Origin: Fidelibacterota bacterium
GTDB lineage: Bacteria > Fidelibacterota > UBA8477 > JABMPR01
NCBI GenBank assembly: GCA_016784025.1
Contig: JADHVL010000005.1
Span: 62,001-126,000, forward strand
Direction of reading: 5' to 3'
DNA: 64,000 nucleotides
In this document: positions 35,472 to 45,026 of the stretch, piece by piece
Numbering within the stretch: position 1 is the stretch's first letter
How the letters are laid out: every line of letters starts with the position of its first letter
The notes under the pieces: model-generated
The model's input: the letters and a program-made list of their open reading frames with translations, nothing else
The model's database searches: none
Told to the model about the DNA's origin: nothing
Translations under genes and position numbers: made by a program

Positions 35472-37160
35472 TTATTGAACAGAATTGTCATCGTTCTTTA
35501 CAAATTTAGCCATCAGGATATCAAAATAGGTCTGCCATTTCAAAGTGATTTCGTGGGGGGGAAGTTTGAAGCTATGCCTCACACCCCCAACACCTACAGA
35601 AACCGCATTGAAGTAATCCATGGTGAATATGGTGATGTTTCCCAGGTACCAGGAGTGAAGCAAAGTCTGCCTGTCAGATAGTACCACTCTCTGATTTGAG
35701 AGGGTCAAACTCAGATCAACTCCCTCAACCACCTTTTCCTCATTGGTATATCTCAATATTGGCGTGTGGAGCTGAGCTATTTCATTCCTATCCAGGTCAA
35801 ATGGAAGCTCAAGATTAAGGGGATATTCTAAAATATCTGCTTCGATCTTTTTTATCCACTGAATGCTGGAGAGAGACTCCCTTTCATCAGGAGTTTTCAA
35901 TGTATAATCATTTGCCACCTGCCACTCTGTATCGCATTTGTTGCACTTGAGACTATGACCTGAAGTGACCTCGATTGAATTACGGGTATGGCACTGGTAA
36001 CAGGCCCACAGTAAGTGGTCCATGCCTCTGGTAATGGCTCTGCTTTTTACTGGACGGAAGATTTTTTCATCTGCAAATATGTGGGCTTTAATTTGGTGCT
36101 CTAAATTTTTTAAATCCGATTGAGCCTCTAGGGGGATTAACGGTTTGAACGAAACAGTGACTTTCCCTCGTCTACGATTTGGTGCCCATCTAGGCCATAT
36201 CTCATAAGCTCCATCCAGATGGACTGGCAATATGGGTACCTTGCAGTGTTGGATTAATTTCAATGTTTCTTTTAGGATTGGTAGGGGAGCACCATTGGTA
36301 GTTCGGCCTCCCTCAGGAAAGATGCATACAACCTGCCCCTTGTTTATCATTCTAATCATCGTGCGAATTGATTTTAAATCCTGCCGATGTCTTCTCATGG
36401 GAAAGCTGCCCGTTCCCTTGAGTAAGAATCGCATCAAATGCGTAGTGAAAATATCAGCGGTTGTCACAAATTTTATTTCATATGGTACAAATATCGCAAA
36501 TAGGAATGGATCCAGATAGCATTCATGATTTGATACGACTATAAATGGTTTGTGGTGAGGAATATTATCAATTCCCTCAACTTTAACTCTATACCAGGGA
36601 CGAATAATCAACATACCTATAAGCCATACAAACTGTGAGCGAAAACTAATTTTGAGATTCTTGGCTATTTTGATTTTCCAATACCAGACGGGAACGTTTT
36701 TTTTGTATTGAAGATAGGAATCACCAAATGTCCGGGATAGGAGTGATTCCTGAACCAGGAGGAGCACAAGGAGGTAAATCGAAGAAATGCTGAGAGAAAG
36801 CAGTAAAACCCACCAGTTGAAGCCCGCGAATACCAGGAGTATTCCATACTGGTAGATCGAAAAAAACCAAAACAAGGGTTGTCGTGTTCGGGCATATAAA
36901 CCTACCTCTACCAGACGAGACGTCTTTGTAGAGAAATAGAGTTTCCCGTCTCCAAATCTAAGAATTAAAAGATCAGAGCTCATCATTCCATATAACCCAA
37001 GAAGAATAAATACCAGACCCAAGACCGAACTTGCAGGTTCAGGAGTTGGATCATGAATTAATTCGGGAGAGATATAGAGAACGTAAGGGATTATGGACAA
37101 TTTAATGACCAGACTCAAAAAATTACGCAATGTTCTGAATCCATTTTCCATGGCAAACAT
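35472..37160 (-). CDS. Three-part fusion: ICMT/PEMT-like membrane methyltransferase, PlsC acyltransferase, zinc ribbon
   Basis: The 562-residue protein begins with a membrane segment (residues 10-160) carrying ICMT/PEMT-type motifs GLYARTRQPLF (88-98) and QESLLSRTFGDSYLQYKKNVP (137-157). Residues 175-365 form a PlsC-type acyltransferase: SNHECYLD (His 212, Asp 217), GTGSFPMRR, and FPEGGRT (281-287). The 381-410 region has CYQC...CNKC (C387, C390, C406, C409) as a zinc ribbon, and a C-terminal beta-rich region remains. PlsC domains acylate lysophosphatidic acid; ICMT-like domains methylate or may be only a membrane anchor. I infer an unusual phospholipid or prenyl-lipid modifying enzyme. Confidence 0.7.
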   Translation of the reverse strand: MFAMENGFRTLRNFLSLVIKLSIIPYVLYISPELIHDPTPEPASSVLGLVFILLGLYGMMSSDLLILRFGDGKLYFSTKTSRLVEVGLYARTRQPLFWFFSIYQYGILLVFAGFNWWVLLLSLSISSIYLLVLLLVQESLLSRTFGDSYLQYKKNVPVWYWKIKIAKNLKISFRSQFVWLIGMLIIRPWYRVKVEGIDNIPHHKPFIVVSNHECYLDPFLFAIFVPYEIKFVTTADIFTTHLMRFLLKGTGSFPMRRHRQDLKSIRTMIRMINKGQVVCIFPEGGRTTNGAPLPILKETLKLIQHCKVPILPVHLDGAYEIWPRWAPNRRRGKVTVSFKPLIPLEAQSDLKNLEHQIKAHIFADEKIFRPVKSRAITRGMDHLLWACYQCHTRNSIEVTSGHSLKCNKCDTEWQVANDYTLKTPDERESLSSIQWIKKIEADILEYPLNLELPFDLDRNEIAQLHTPILRYTNEEKVVEGVDLSLTLSNQRVVLSDRQTLLHSWYLGNITIFTMDYFNAVSVGVGGVRHSFKLPPHEITLKWQTYFDILMAKFVKNDDNSVQ

Positions 37161-37364
37161 TTTAATAGAATTTTGAGAACGTTGATATAGAATAAAAATC
37201 AGATTTTTATTTCAAAATATAGCTGTTATGGCCTTGCCCTCATAAAGGACACCGAATATATTCGACCTTGCGATTATTGAACTCGGAATTGGTCTTGATG
37301 GTTTTAAGACGTCTATTAGAGTGAAAAGCACTAAATATTTTTGTGCAATTGGGAATCCCATCAA

Positions 37365-37700
37365 ATGAAATTTGAGACAGAATTTAAAAATAACACTCTC
37401 ATTGTGAGAGTGCAGAATACAACCTTTGACATTCGTGGAGTGAAGGCATTTAAGCGCGATATTTTTATGGCCATTGCCGAATCAGACTTCAAGAATATTA
37501 TTATCAATATGGAGAATGTCAGGATGGTTGACAGTACTGGTCTGGGCGGATTACTATTTGCGAAACGTCAGGCAACCATTAAGGGTGGGGAATGTTTCCT
37601 GGTGAAACCACAACAAAAAATTGCTTCGCTTATTAAGATATCCAAGTTGGATGATGTCTTCACCATCGTTGATGATGAAGAGACGGCCTTAAAAAAATAA
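37365..37700 (+). CDS. STAS-domain anti-anti-sigma factor-like protein
   Basis: The 111-residue protein is a lone STAS domain with MVDSTGLGGLLFAKR; the conserved Ser 57 in DSTGLG is the residue phosphorylated by anti-sigma kinases in SpoIIAA/RsbV. It would bind a partner-switching kinase, but no such kinase or phosphatase is in this window. I prefer ATG 37365 over TTG 37341. A strong terminator follows. Confidence 0.85.
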   Translation: MKFETEFKNNTLIVRVQNTTFDIRGVKAFKRDIFMAIAESDFKNIIINMENVRMVDSTGLGGLLFAKRQATIKGGECFLVKPQQKIASLIKISKLDDVFTIVDDEETALKK

Positions 37701-37720
37701 GTGCAACATTTAGGGGATAA

Positions 37721-37748
37721 AAAAAAGCGACCTGGGTCGCTTTTTTTT
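37721..37748. terminator. Rho-independent terminator
   Basis: AAAAAAGCGACC and GGTCGCTTTTTT make a stem with a TG loop and flanking A- and T-runs, 20 bases after the STAS gene stop. It could work in both directions. Confidence 0.9.
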
Positions 37749-37987
37749 GGTTTACTTTTGAAAAAGAAACAGGGACAACTAAAATCCGGAAGCGGGGGAA
37801 TACGACCAGACCGATGTCCCTGTAAAATCATGATAAAAATAGTAGTCAATAGGGCTCATGTCAATGATTTATATTGGAATAATTGAAGGAAAATTATCAA
37901 TAGTTCATATATATCTGGGGTGACTCATTTATATTGTTTATCTATAAGGATTCGTAGGGTATGCATGATACAGTTAGGAGATCAGCT

Positions 37988-39268
37988 ATGAGAGCAGGGC
38001 GGGGTTTTTACAAACTTGGAATTTTGGTTTTATTGTTGAGCACAATTTCCTGTACATATTTTAATGAATATGCGAAGCTGGAAAGAAGTGCCCGGGATTC
38101 GTATGGCCGAGCCGACTATGATGCAGCCGTATTTATGTTGACCCGCAGTCTTCAAATGAGTCAGGATTATGAGAAAAGCCAGATTCTGATGGCAGATGCT
38201 TTTCTCATGGCGAATCGAGTTCATAATAATAAAATCTCTGAACTGGAAACCAGCTCGGACGACTTCAGGTATGATGGTCTGACTCGGGAATATCAGAGCT
38301 TGATGAATCTACACGAGGCAGTCAAAAATTTACCCCCGGTTCGTCATCCCAAAACTGGAGTACTCCTCGAACTGGAAATAATTGATTATTCAGAGCAAGT
38401 GGCAGATGCCAAACAAATGGCAGCTGAATCCCATTATGCGGCTGGTGCAGCATTGTCTACCTCTCTTGATTTGTCCCAGCAAAAAGCCGCTGCCAAGCAA
38501 TTCAAAAAAGCTTTAAGTTTCGTACCAGGATATAAGGATTCTGAATCAAGGTATGAGGCGACAAGACAAGCTGGAGTAAAAAGAATAGCCGTATTTCCCT
38601 TTGAAGACCTAAGTGGTAAGAATAAAAGGTATGGAGCCATCGAAGAATTGGTGGTGGATCAAATGGTTACCTCTGTCATGAAAGATGCTTCGGCTACGGA
38701 ATTTCTGGAGCTTATCAGCCGTGATCAATTAGATCGTGTAATTGCGGAACAAAAATTGGGACTCTCCGGTATGGTAAACGAAGAGACTGCCATGGAAGTG
38801 GGAGCCCTACTAGGAGTCCATGAAATCTTAACTGGAAAAATAACACAGATTATTTATACACCGGTACAGACTGTTAATAGAGAATACAAAGAAGCAAAGC
38901 GAGTAGTTGTTGATACTGAAAAGTACAAAAACAAAGAGGGTAAGACCAAGACTCGCAATATCTACGCTGACGTTGAGGCGAAGGTCAAACACTATACCCG
39001 CACGACTAAAGCCGTGATCAAAGGATCCTACAGGATTGTGGATGTACGCACATCAAAAGTTATTAGAAGTGAATCTTTTGAAGGGAAATCAGATTATTCT
39101 ACGGAGTGGGCGGTTATAAGAGGAGATTCCCGGGCGCTCAAATCACGGACTGCAAGACTTGCCAGGAGGGGTGAAACCGTTGCACCTGTTGGTGGAGAAA
39201 TGGTGAGCCAGGCTGCCACTGATCTAGCTAATTCGCTGAGCAATTCACTGAAGATTTATGCTCGCTAG
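37988..39268 (+). CDS. CsgG-like outer-membrane-associated lipoprotein
   Basis: The 426-residue protein (start ATG 37988, with AGGAG 7 bases upstream; ATG 37961 is an alternative) has a signal peptide ending in the lipobox STISC. After a helical TPR-like region (about 25-180), residues 185-420 have the CsgG-like pattern KRIAVFPFEDLSGKN, a conserved GALLGVHEILTGKI and a long insertion before the GSYRIVDVRTSKV. CsgG-type proteins form outer-membrane pores or assemble with lipoproteins. A penicillin-binding activator-like role is possible, because many FCB CsgG-like proteins have no curli neighbours; no curli genes are here. Confidence 0.7.
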   Translation: MRAGRGFYKLGILVLLLSTISCTYFNEYAKLERSARDSYGRADYDAAVFMLTRSLQMSQDYEKSQILMADAFLMANRVHNNKISELETSSDDFRYDGLTREYQSLMNLHEAVKNLPPVRHPKTGVLLELEIIDYSEQVADAKQMAAESHYAAGAALSTSLDLSQQKAAAKQFKKALSFVPGYKDSESRYEATRQAGVKRIAVFPFEDLSGKNKRYGAIEELVVDQMVTSVMKDASATEFLELISRDQLDRVIAEQKLGLSGMVNEETAMEVGALLGVHEILTGKITQIIYTPVQTVNREYKEAKRVVVDTEKYKNKEGKTKTRNIYADVEAKVKHYTRTTKAVIKGSYRIVDVRTSKVIRSESFEGKSDYSTEWAVIRGDSRALKSRTARLARRGETVAPVGGEMVSQAATDLANSLSNSLKIYAR

Positions 39269-39289
39269 ATACTAAACCGGAAAATGTCT

Positions 39290-40723
39290 TCAGGATTCAT
39301 CTGGTTTGAAAATTGAAAAGAGGTAAACGGCAATAAAGGCCATGATGAATGCTGAAAAGCGAACGCTTACCCAATCACCGAATAGATCAATTACTGTAAA
39401 TACTGTTCCTGTAACCATTCCTGCAATAACGCCAACCCGACTGATGCGCTTCCACCAGAGTGTCAAAAGTAGCGCAGGTCCAAAGGAGGCGCCAAGCCCA
39501 CCCCAGGCATAGCTTACCATCTCAAACACGAGATCGGTGGATTGCCAGGCCAGATAAAAAGCCAACAACCCGATCAGGATGGTGAGTACTCGGCCAATAG
39601 TAAGCAAGTCGAAGCGATTTTTAAGTCTCTGAAAATAGTTGCCTATGAGATCCTCGGTGAGGACTGTGGTAGAGACCAGCAACTGGCTATCCGCCGTTGA
39701 CATCATGGCAGCAATCGCACCTGATATAAAAATTCCCGCTATCCAGGGATGTAAAAGATTTTGGGCCATAATGGGCATCAATTTTTCTGGATCACTCAGG
39801 GAGGCTACTGCTGTTAGCTGTTGACCTTCAAAACTCATACTGCCGGCCTGAAGCAGGAAATATCCAGTGAGTCCAATAAACATACTGCCAAAAAAGGCAG
39901 GCACAGCCCATGAAATGGCGATGCGGCGGCTGATTTTGATATTTTCAGCTTTATCAATTGCCATAAACCGCGTAACCAAATGAGGCTGCCCCATATAACC
40001 TAACCCCCAACTCAGTCCGCCAATAGCGGCTGCCAGAGCCGCCATGCCCACCTTTCCAGAGAACAGGCTGACCATATCAAATTGAAAATCAACTTGTCGG
40101 AGAGCATTAATCTCTATAAAGGCCACCAGGGGTAATATGACAAGAGTGCCTATCATGATGATGCCTTGTACCATATCTGTCCAGGCCACGGCCAGAAACC
40201 CACCCATTAAGGTGTAAAAAACGATGATGACAGCACCAACAAGCATGCCCTGCATATGGGTGATACCAAAAGTAACGTTTAATACTTTTCCGGCACCAGA
40301 GAATTGGGCTGCCACATAAAATGTGAAAAAGAAGGTAATGATGAGAGATGCCAGTATTCTGAGAATACCTTGCTCATCTCCAAAACGTTTCGCAAATAAT
40401 TCGGGCAAGGTTAAGGCGTTGAATTCTTCAGTAGCTTCTCTCAGGCGCTTAGCAATAAAGAACCAGGAAAAAATAATCCCGAAAATGCAGCCCAGGACTG
40501 TCCACAGTTCTAACAATCCTGCCACCAGTGCAGCACCTGGCAGTCCCAGAATTAACCAGGCTGATTCACCGGATGCCCTTTCCGAAAAGGCGATGACCCA
40601 GGGCCCCAGACGTTGGCCACCCAGTGCAAAGTCTTTCATGGATTTGGTGAGGTGTGCAGTGTAGAATCCCACTCCCAGAATAAGCATGAGATAGAGTATA
40701 AATCCTAGGGTAACAGGGTCCAT
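39290..40723 (-). CDS. Sodium:solute symporter, PutP (proline) type
   Basis: The 477-residue protein has 12-13 hydrophobic spans of the SSS family and PutP-like motifs FALGGQRLGPWVIAFSERASGESAW, GGLSWGLGYMGQPHLVTRFMA and MMSTADSQLLVSTTVLTEDL. PutP takes up proline with Na+. A proline role is supported only weakly by the P5C dehydrogenase gene 2.6 kb away, which is on the other strand. A second supply route for proline, pruA, is nearby but no proline dehydrogenase is in this window. Start ATG 40723. Confidence 0.88.
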   Translation of the reverse strand: MDPVTLGFILYLMLILGVGFYTAHLTKSMKDFALGGQRLGPWVIAFSERASGESAWLILGLPGAALVAGLLELWTVLGCIFGIIFSWFFIAKRLREATEEFNALTLPELFAKRFGDEQGILRILASLIITFFFTFYVAAQFSGAGKVLNVTFGITHMQGMLVGAVIIVFYTLMGGFLAVAWTDMVQGIIMIGTLVILPLVAFIEINALRQVDFQFDMVSLFSGKVGMAALAAAIGGLSWGLGYMGQPHLVTRFMAIDKAENIKISRRIAISWAVPAFFGSMFIGLTGYFLLQAGSMSFEGQQLTAVASLSDPEKLMPIMAQNLLHPWIAGIFISGAIAAMMSTADSQLLVSTTVLTEDLIGNYFQRLKNRFDLLTIGRVLTILIGLLAFYLAWQSTDLVFEMVSYAWGGLGASFGPALLLTLWWKRISRVGVIAGMVTGTVFTVIDLFGDWVSVRFSAFIMAFIAVYLFSIFKPDES

Positions 40724-40897
40724 GGAGGCGTTCCTTTAGATATGCTGTATTTTTTGTTGGACTACGTGGAGCAAAGTAAAACAAACCAAGACATCGTGTA
40801 AACTATTTTCTACCGGGAGAGAAGAGGGGAAAGTCACAGATCAATTGCTCATAAAAGGATTATTAGCCCCGTGAAAATTGACTAAATTCAGCCCGAA

Positions 40898-41500
40898 ATG
40901 AACAGTACAATTTCCAGCAAAATCCCTCTGAAGTGTCTGATCCTGCTTCTATTCATTGTGGCTTCTGGATTTAGCCAGGTAGATAGCCTCATAGTTTATC
41001 CTGAATTTGATAGTCAATTGTTGAAACTAAAAGTACCTGACGCTTTTCAGCGCAGTAGCCTGAAACTTGAAGTGTTTTCTGATTCCTCCTGGCAGCTGTA
41101 TCGAGGGAATGAAGCATTGAGTTTCTCACAATCATTGCAGCTTCTAGGGCAGGAAAGCGTTCTGGCCGACTATGAAGCACATCTTGCCAAGGAAGCTGGA
41201 TTCTTGAAAGACTTTCGTTCAAGACGGGTCTTCTCAATAGTCAGTTCCCTTGGTGGCGCTGCTTATCTATCCATTATCTGGAGTAAGGGGTGGGTATATC
41301 AAATACCTGGTTATGCTGCAATCATGATTGGCGGAGTACGCTATTATGAGAGTCGACAGTATGAAATAAAAGCACTGCGAGAACAGTATTATCTACAGAC
41401 ACTGATTAGTTCTGCCAGGATTGAGAGATTGGTTGATGATTATAACTTCCGACTATATCAATATTTATCTACAGCGGGAATTCAATTCAGTGATAACTAA
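40898..41500 (+). CDS. Exported protein of unknown function
   Basis: I do not recognise this gene. The 200-residue product has a signal peptide (hydrophobic 11-24, GFSQ|VDS cut) and a second hydrophobic stretch (114-145, VFSIVSSLGGAAYLSIIW). The rest is hydrophilic and probably helical. Next gene starts within its end (GTG 41490), so the two are coupled. Confidence 0.6.
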   Translation: MNSTISSKIPLKCLILLLFIVASGFSQVDSLIVYPEFDSQLLKLKVPDAFQRSSLKLEVFSDSSWQLYRGNEALSFSQSLQLLGQESVLADYEAHLAKEAGFLKDFRSRRVFSIVSSLGGAAYLSIIWSKGWVYQIPGYAAIMIGGVRYYESRQYEIKALREQYYLQTLISSARIERLVDDYNFRLYQYLSTAGIQFSDN

Positions 41501-42215
41501 AATCATTGTATCCGCCCTCGTCCTGCTGGGTACATTTACTCCGGGGTTTTCATTTGAGATTTACCATAACCCACCTGAACATTTCCTGCAGGGGGTTCCT
41601 GGACAACTGGAAGTCATTTTGCCTCACTATCTTGCTGAACCAGATTTTGTCAAGCTCTTCATTCGAGAGCAGGGTAAGATGGTTTATCAGGAACTGACAT
41701 TTTACGAAGAAAGCGGTGCCTGGTATTGCGATATCCCAGCGGCGTATATGAATGGTGATAGTCTAAGTTACTATATTGGTGCCTCATTTGGTCCTGCAGG
41801 ACTGGCGGCGTTTCCTGCTGATAATCCCGATACCAATCCCATGAATATTCCTCTACTGAAATTCATTACAAAAAACCGCAAATTTGAGCCCAAGTTAATT
41901 CAAGCTGTTATTGTCGATCATACCGTCACGCCCTGGAAGCCAAAACCTGCTCGAAGATCAAATAATTTCCCCATTCTATATATTCCTAAAGCGAATCAGG
42001 CTTTTATCGAGAGCGGCTACATCAAAATTGTGGGAAATGAGCAGGCGACCACTGAAGATCTACTGCGCTCCATGATGTATCTTTGCCTCCAGGAAAATGC
42101 TGATGCTATCACCAATCTTCGTTATTCACTCCTTTCGTCCAAGGAAGGGATGGAGACAGTTGCAGGACATATAGAATTAGAGGGTGTTTACCTGAGAAGA
42201 CCTCCCCGAAATTGA
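41490..42215 (+). CDS. Exported protein of unknown function
   Basis: The 241-residue protein has an N-terminal signal peptide (ITKIIVSALVLLGTFTPGFSF) and a beta-rich mature part (VPGQLEVILPHYL, LFIREQGKMVYQELTFYEESGAWYCDIP) like an immunoglobulin-type domain, then a helical end. Start: the in-frame GTG at 41490 gives a proper signal peptide; the longer frame from 41421 adds 23 residues that are not signal-like. Overlaps the preceding gene by 11 bases. No function is apparent; such proteins could be envelope assembly partners. Confidence 0.6.
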   Translation: MITKIIVSALVLLGTFTPGFSFEIYHNPPEHFLQGVPGQLEVILPHYLAEPDFVKLFIREQGKMVYQELTFYEESGAWYCDIPAAYMNGDSLSYYIGASFGPAGLAAFPADNPDTNPMNIPLLKFITKNRKFEPKLIQAVIVDHTVTPWKPKPARRSNNFPILYIPKANQAFIESGYIKIVGNEQATTEDLLRSMMYLCLQENADAITNLRYSLLSSKEGMETVAGHIELEGVYLRRPPRN

Positions 42216-42333
42216 TTACATCCTGAGATGTAATAATTGCCTGAAGAGGGGATTCATTCTAGTTTAAGGGCCTACGTCAATCAGTGAATATTGATGTAAC
42301 ATTTCATTAAGAATAATATCACAGGAGTGCAGC

Positions 42334-42732
42334 ATGCCAGGAAAAGACGAAAAACCTCAAGAGCCTAAGAGCGTCGAGGAGCCTGTTGATTTTGATAATT
42401 CAGAAAGTCGCATGACATTTTTGAAAGGCCAGCTGAATGATATGCTGGATGGCATCAATAATATCTATGGACAAGATCTAATGGACGAACTCCTCAAACG
42501 TCTTGAGAAAACGGTTGAAGACTTCAACGGTGAAGTGAGCGGTTTAATTGGGAAGCTCACAGCTGGCAAAATCTTTGAAGAAGATGCTCCAGAAGAAAGC
42601 ACTGAAAAGTCAGACTCAGCTGAAGAAGACGTTCCAGAAGGTGATGAAGAACCTGAGAAGTCTTTCGAAGATCAAGAGGAAGAGGACCAGGATATTATTG
42701 CCCGCATGCGAAAACGTATTACACACGACTAA
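42334..42732 (+). CDS. Acidic protein of unknown function
   Basis: The 132-residue product has a helical, possibly coiled-coil region (25-85, with FLKGQLNDMLDGINNIYGQDLMDELLKRLEKT) and a C-terminal tract rich in Glu/Asp (about 88-120) ending in RMRKRITHD. I do not recognise a family. It is followed by two more small genes, the next starting 15 bases downstream, and the arrangement indicates an operon of three small cytoplasmic proteins. Confidence 0.6.
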   Translation: MPGKDEKPQEPKSVEEPVDFDNSESRMTFLKGQLNDMLDGINNIYGQDLMDELLKRLEKTVEDFNGEVSGLIGKLTAGKIFEEDAPEESTEKSDSAEEDVPEGDEEPEKSFEDQEEEDQDIIARMRKRITHD

Positions 42733-42747
42733 ATTTAAAACCTTCCA

Positions 42748-42984
42748 GTGCCAGGCAGAATATCAATACCCCCATCCCCGCAGGAATTGGGAGATAGAAT
42801 TGTACGCAACCTAGACCGAGTGCGTGGTTTTCTCAACATTCTCCAGGATGAAATTCGTGATCCTGCCAAATCAGGACCCGGTGGGGATAGAAGTGAGTGG
42901 CAGAATCATACCGAAAAACTTGATGCCCATCTGTCTGATTTGAGGAAAATTATCATTAGGGATGGTCAGGAAATCGATTCATGA
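42748..42984 (+). CDS. Small protein of unknown function
   Basis: The 78-residue product is hydrophilic and helical (LGDRIVRNLDRVRGFLNILQDEI; EKLDAHLSDLRKIIIRDG). It starts with GTG at 42748, and its stop overlaps the start of the following gene (ATGA at 42981), which makes it likely a real coupled gene. The function is unknown. Confidence 0.5.
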   Translation: MPGRISIPPSPQELGDRIVRNLDRVRGFLNILQDEIRDPAKSGPGGDRSEWQNHTEKLDAHLSDLRKIIIRDGQEIDS

Positions 42985-43211
42985 CAGAATCTATGAGTGA
43001 TATTGCGAAGTTGATAAAAACTTTCGATACCGAACTTCGTAAGGAACTAAATACTTCAAGATCTGGTCTTTTTCGGAATGAGGGAGGCGAATTATTTATA
43101 CGATCCAACGTGCCTCTGGGGCAGAGTTATCCCGATGAGGTCATTGGCATTTTTGCCGATCCCGCAGATTTGGACTTTTACTACAAGATATACTTAGCAG
43201 AGGATGACTGA
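42981..43211 (+). CDS. Small protein of unknown function
   Basis: The 76-residue protein is translationally coupled to its predecessor by an ATGA overlap. It has no obvious signal peptide or motif; GELFIRSNVPLGQSYPDEVIGIFADP and YYKIYLAEDD are beta-like segments. It is followed after about 110 bases by pruA. I do not recognise the family. Confidence 0.5.
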   Translation: MTESMSDIAKLIKTFDTELRKELNTSRSGLFRNEGGELFIRSNVPLGQSYPDEVIGIFADPADLDFYYKIYLAEDD

Positions 43212-43229
43212 TATTATCTCAGCGCTAGT

Positions 43230-43245
43230 TGGATTGGAATTTGCT
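43230..43245 (+). promoter_or_regulatory. Candidate sigma-54-type -24/-12 element before pruA
   Basis: TGGATT-N5-TTGCT lies 76 bases before the pruA start. The GG at -24 and GC at -12 keep the sigma-54 spacing, but the -24 box matches only TGG of TGGCAC. Weak on its own. Confidence 0.3.
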
Positions 43246-43319
43246 TTGCGGATATCTAGTCAAAATATGGGATCATATTTTGGTAATAATTAAATGTACG
43301 ATGTAATGAGGAGTAAAAG

Positions 43320-44951
43320 ATGGCTGATAAAATAGTCCGAGTCCCAAAGGCAGTCAACGAGCCAATATTCGAGTACAAACCTGGGTCCCAGGAAAAAGCA
43401 GATTTATTAAGCATCCTGAATAAAATGAAGTCAGAAGTTGTGGAAATCCCCGTCATCATTGGTGGTAAAGAGATATTCACAGGTGAAACATCAACTAATG
43501 TGATGCCACACAATCATAAACATGTCTTGGCAAAATACCACATGGCAGGAAGCAAAGAGATTGCTCTGGCCATTGAAACCTCTCAGGAAGCCTGGAAAAC
43601 CTGGTCTGTCATGCCCTGGGAATCACGGGTGGCTATCTTTAAGAAGATGGCTGTCTTATTGGCAGGTCCCTATCGGCACATTCTTAATGCGGCGACAATG
43701 CTTGGACAAAGCAAAAATGCATTTCAGGCTGAAATTGATGCAGCTTGTGAGCTGATTGACTTCTTTAATTTCAATGCTGAGTATTTACAGGAAATCTATG
43801 CCCAACAACCTGGTATTTCTCCTGATGGAATGTGGAATCAGGTGGAACATCGTTCCCTGGAGGGTTTTGTATTCGCTGTTACGCCTTTTAATTTCACTTC
43901 AATTGCTGGAAATTTACCCACAGCACCAGCTCTGATGGGAAATGTGGCGCTCTGGAAACCAGCCTCATCCGCTGTCTATTCTGGCTATTTCCTCATGAAG
44001 ATGTTTGAGGAAGCTGGATTGCCAGATGGCGTAATAAACTTCATTCCTGGCAAGGGCTCGGTTGTAGGTCCCCAAGTCATTGAGAGTGAACATCTCGCCG
44101 GGATTCACTTTACCGGTTCTACTGCTGTATTCCAGAGTATGTGGAAAACCATAGGCAACAACATTGCCAAGTATAAAACCTATCCTCGTATTGTAGGGGA
44201 GACCGGTGGCAAAGATTTCATTGTTGCTCATGAATCCACAGAGATGGAAGTTTTAAGAACCGCTGTGATTCGAGGAGCTTTCGAATATCAGGGACAGAAA
44301 TGTTCAGCTGCTTCAAGAGTTTATATCCCACGTTCCATGTGGGCTGATTTCAAAGAAAGTTATATCTCAGAAGTAACTAAGATAAAAGTGGGCGATGTGG
44401 AAGACTTCGGGAATTTTATGAATGCCGTCATTGATAGGGGAGCCTTCTCTGATATCACCGCATACATTGATTATGCAAGCTCACACAAGGATGCAGAAAT
44501 CATTACAGGTGGTACATATGATGATTCTGTAGGCTTCTTTATTGAGCCCACCACGATTGTCACCACTGATCCTCATTTCAAGACCATGGAAGAGGAAATC
44601 TTTGGTCCTGTAGTTACCATTTATGTGTATGACGAAAGTTGGGGTGATATCCTGGATATTGTCGATGGAACCAGTCCCTATGCACTAACCGGGGCCGTTT
44701 TGGCAAAAGATCGAGATGCAGTAGAGCTCGCACTTGAAAAATTGCGTCATAGCGCAGGTAATTTCTATATCAATGACAAACCCACTGGTGCAGTTGTTGG
44801 CCAACAACCTTTTGGTGGAAGTCGTGCATCAGGAACCAACGATAAGGCAGGTTCAATCTTTAATTTGATCCGGTGGATATCTCAACGAACCATCAAAGAA
44901 AATTTTCTGCCACCAACAGAATTTCCATATCCTTTTATGGAGAAAGAGTAG
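43320..44951 (+). CDS. pruA: L-glutamate gamma-semialdehyde (P5C) dehydrogenase
   Basis: This NAD-dependent aldehyde dehydrogenase makes glutamate from the proline breakdown intermediate P5C. The 543-residue protein has FTGSTAVF and GETGGKDF NAD-binding regions, the catalytic cysteine in GQKCSAASR (C328) and the C-terminal PTGAVVGQQPFGGSRASGTNDK motif that marks the PutA/RocA branch. Length matches standalone P5CDH. The ATG at 43320 is preceded by GAGGAG. No proline dehydrogenase is adjacent. A putative sodium/proline symporter is on the other strand 2.6 kb upstream. Confidence 0.95.
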   Translation: MADKIVRVPKAVNEPIFEYKPGSQEKADLLSILNKMKSEVVEIPVIIGGKEIFTGETSTNVMPHNHKHVLAKYHMAGSKEIALAIETSQEAWKTWSVMPWESRVAIFKKMAVLLAGPYRHILNAATMLGQSKNAFQAEIDAACELIDFFNFNAEYLQEIYAQQPGISPDGMWNQVEHRSLEGFVFAVTPFNFTSIAGNLPTAPALMGNVALWKPASSAVYSGYFLMKMFEEAGLPDGVINFIPGKGSVVGPQVIESEHLAGIHFTGSTAVFQSMWKTIGNNIAKYKTYPRIVGETGGKDFIVAHESTEMEVLRTAVIRGAFEYQGQKCSAASRVYIPRSMWADFKESYISEVTKIKVGDVEDFGNFMNAVIDRGAFSDITAYIDYASSHKDAEIITGGTYDDSVGFFIEPTTIVTTDPHFKTMEEEIFGPVVTIYVYDESWGDILDIVDGTSPYALTGAVLAKDRDAVELALEKLRHSAGNFYINDKPTGAVVGQQPFGGSRASGTNDKAGSIFNLIRWISQRTIKENFLPPTEFPYPFMEKE

Positions 44952-44963
44952 AGAGCCAATTTT

Positions 44964-44989
44964 CAAGCGGGGAGTTGCATCCCCGCTTG
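44964..44989 (+). terminator. Strong hairpin after pruA
   Basis: CAAGCGGGG / CCCCGCTTG form a perfect 9-bp stem with an 8-base loop, 13 bases after the pruA stop. It is followed by GTTCTAA rather than a T-run, so it may stabilise RNA or act with Rho. Confidence 0.5.
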
Positions 44990-45026
44990 GTTCTAACCAA
45001 TACATCACTGAAACTGTAAGCCAATT

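Noticed and set aside
42548..42814. 88-residue frame overlapping the acidic protein
   Set aside because: It is a shadow of the acidic gene's frame and lacks a ribosome-binding site.
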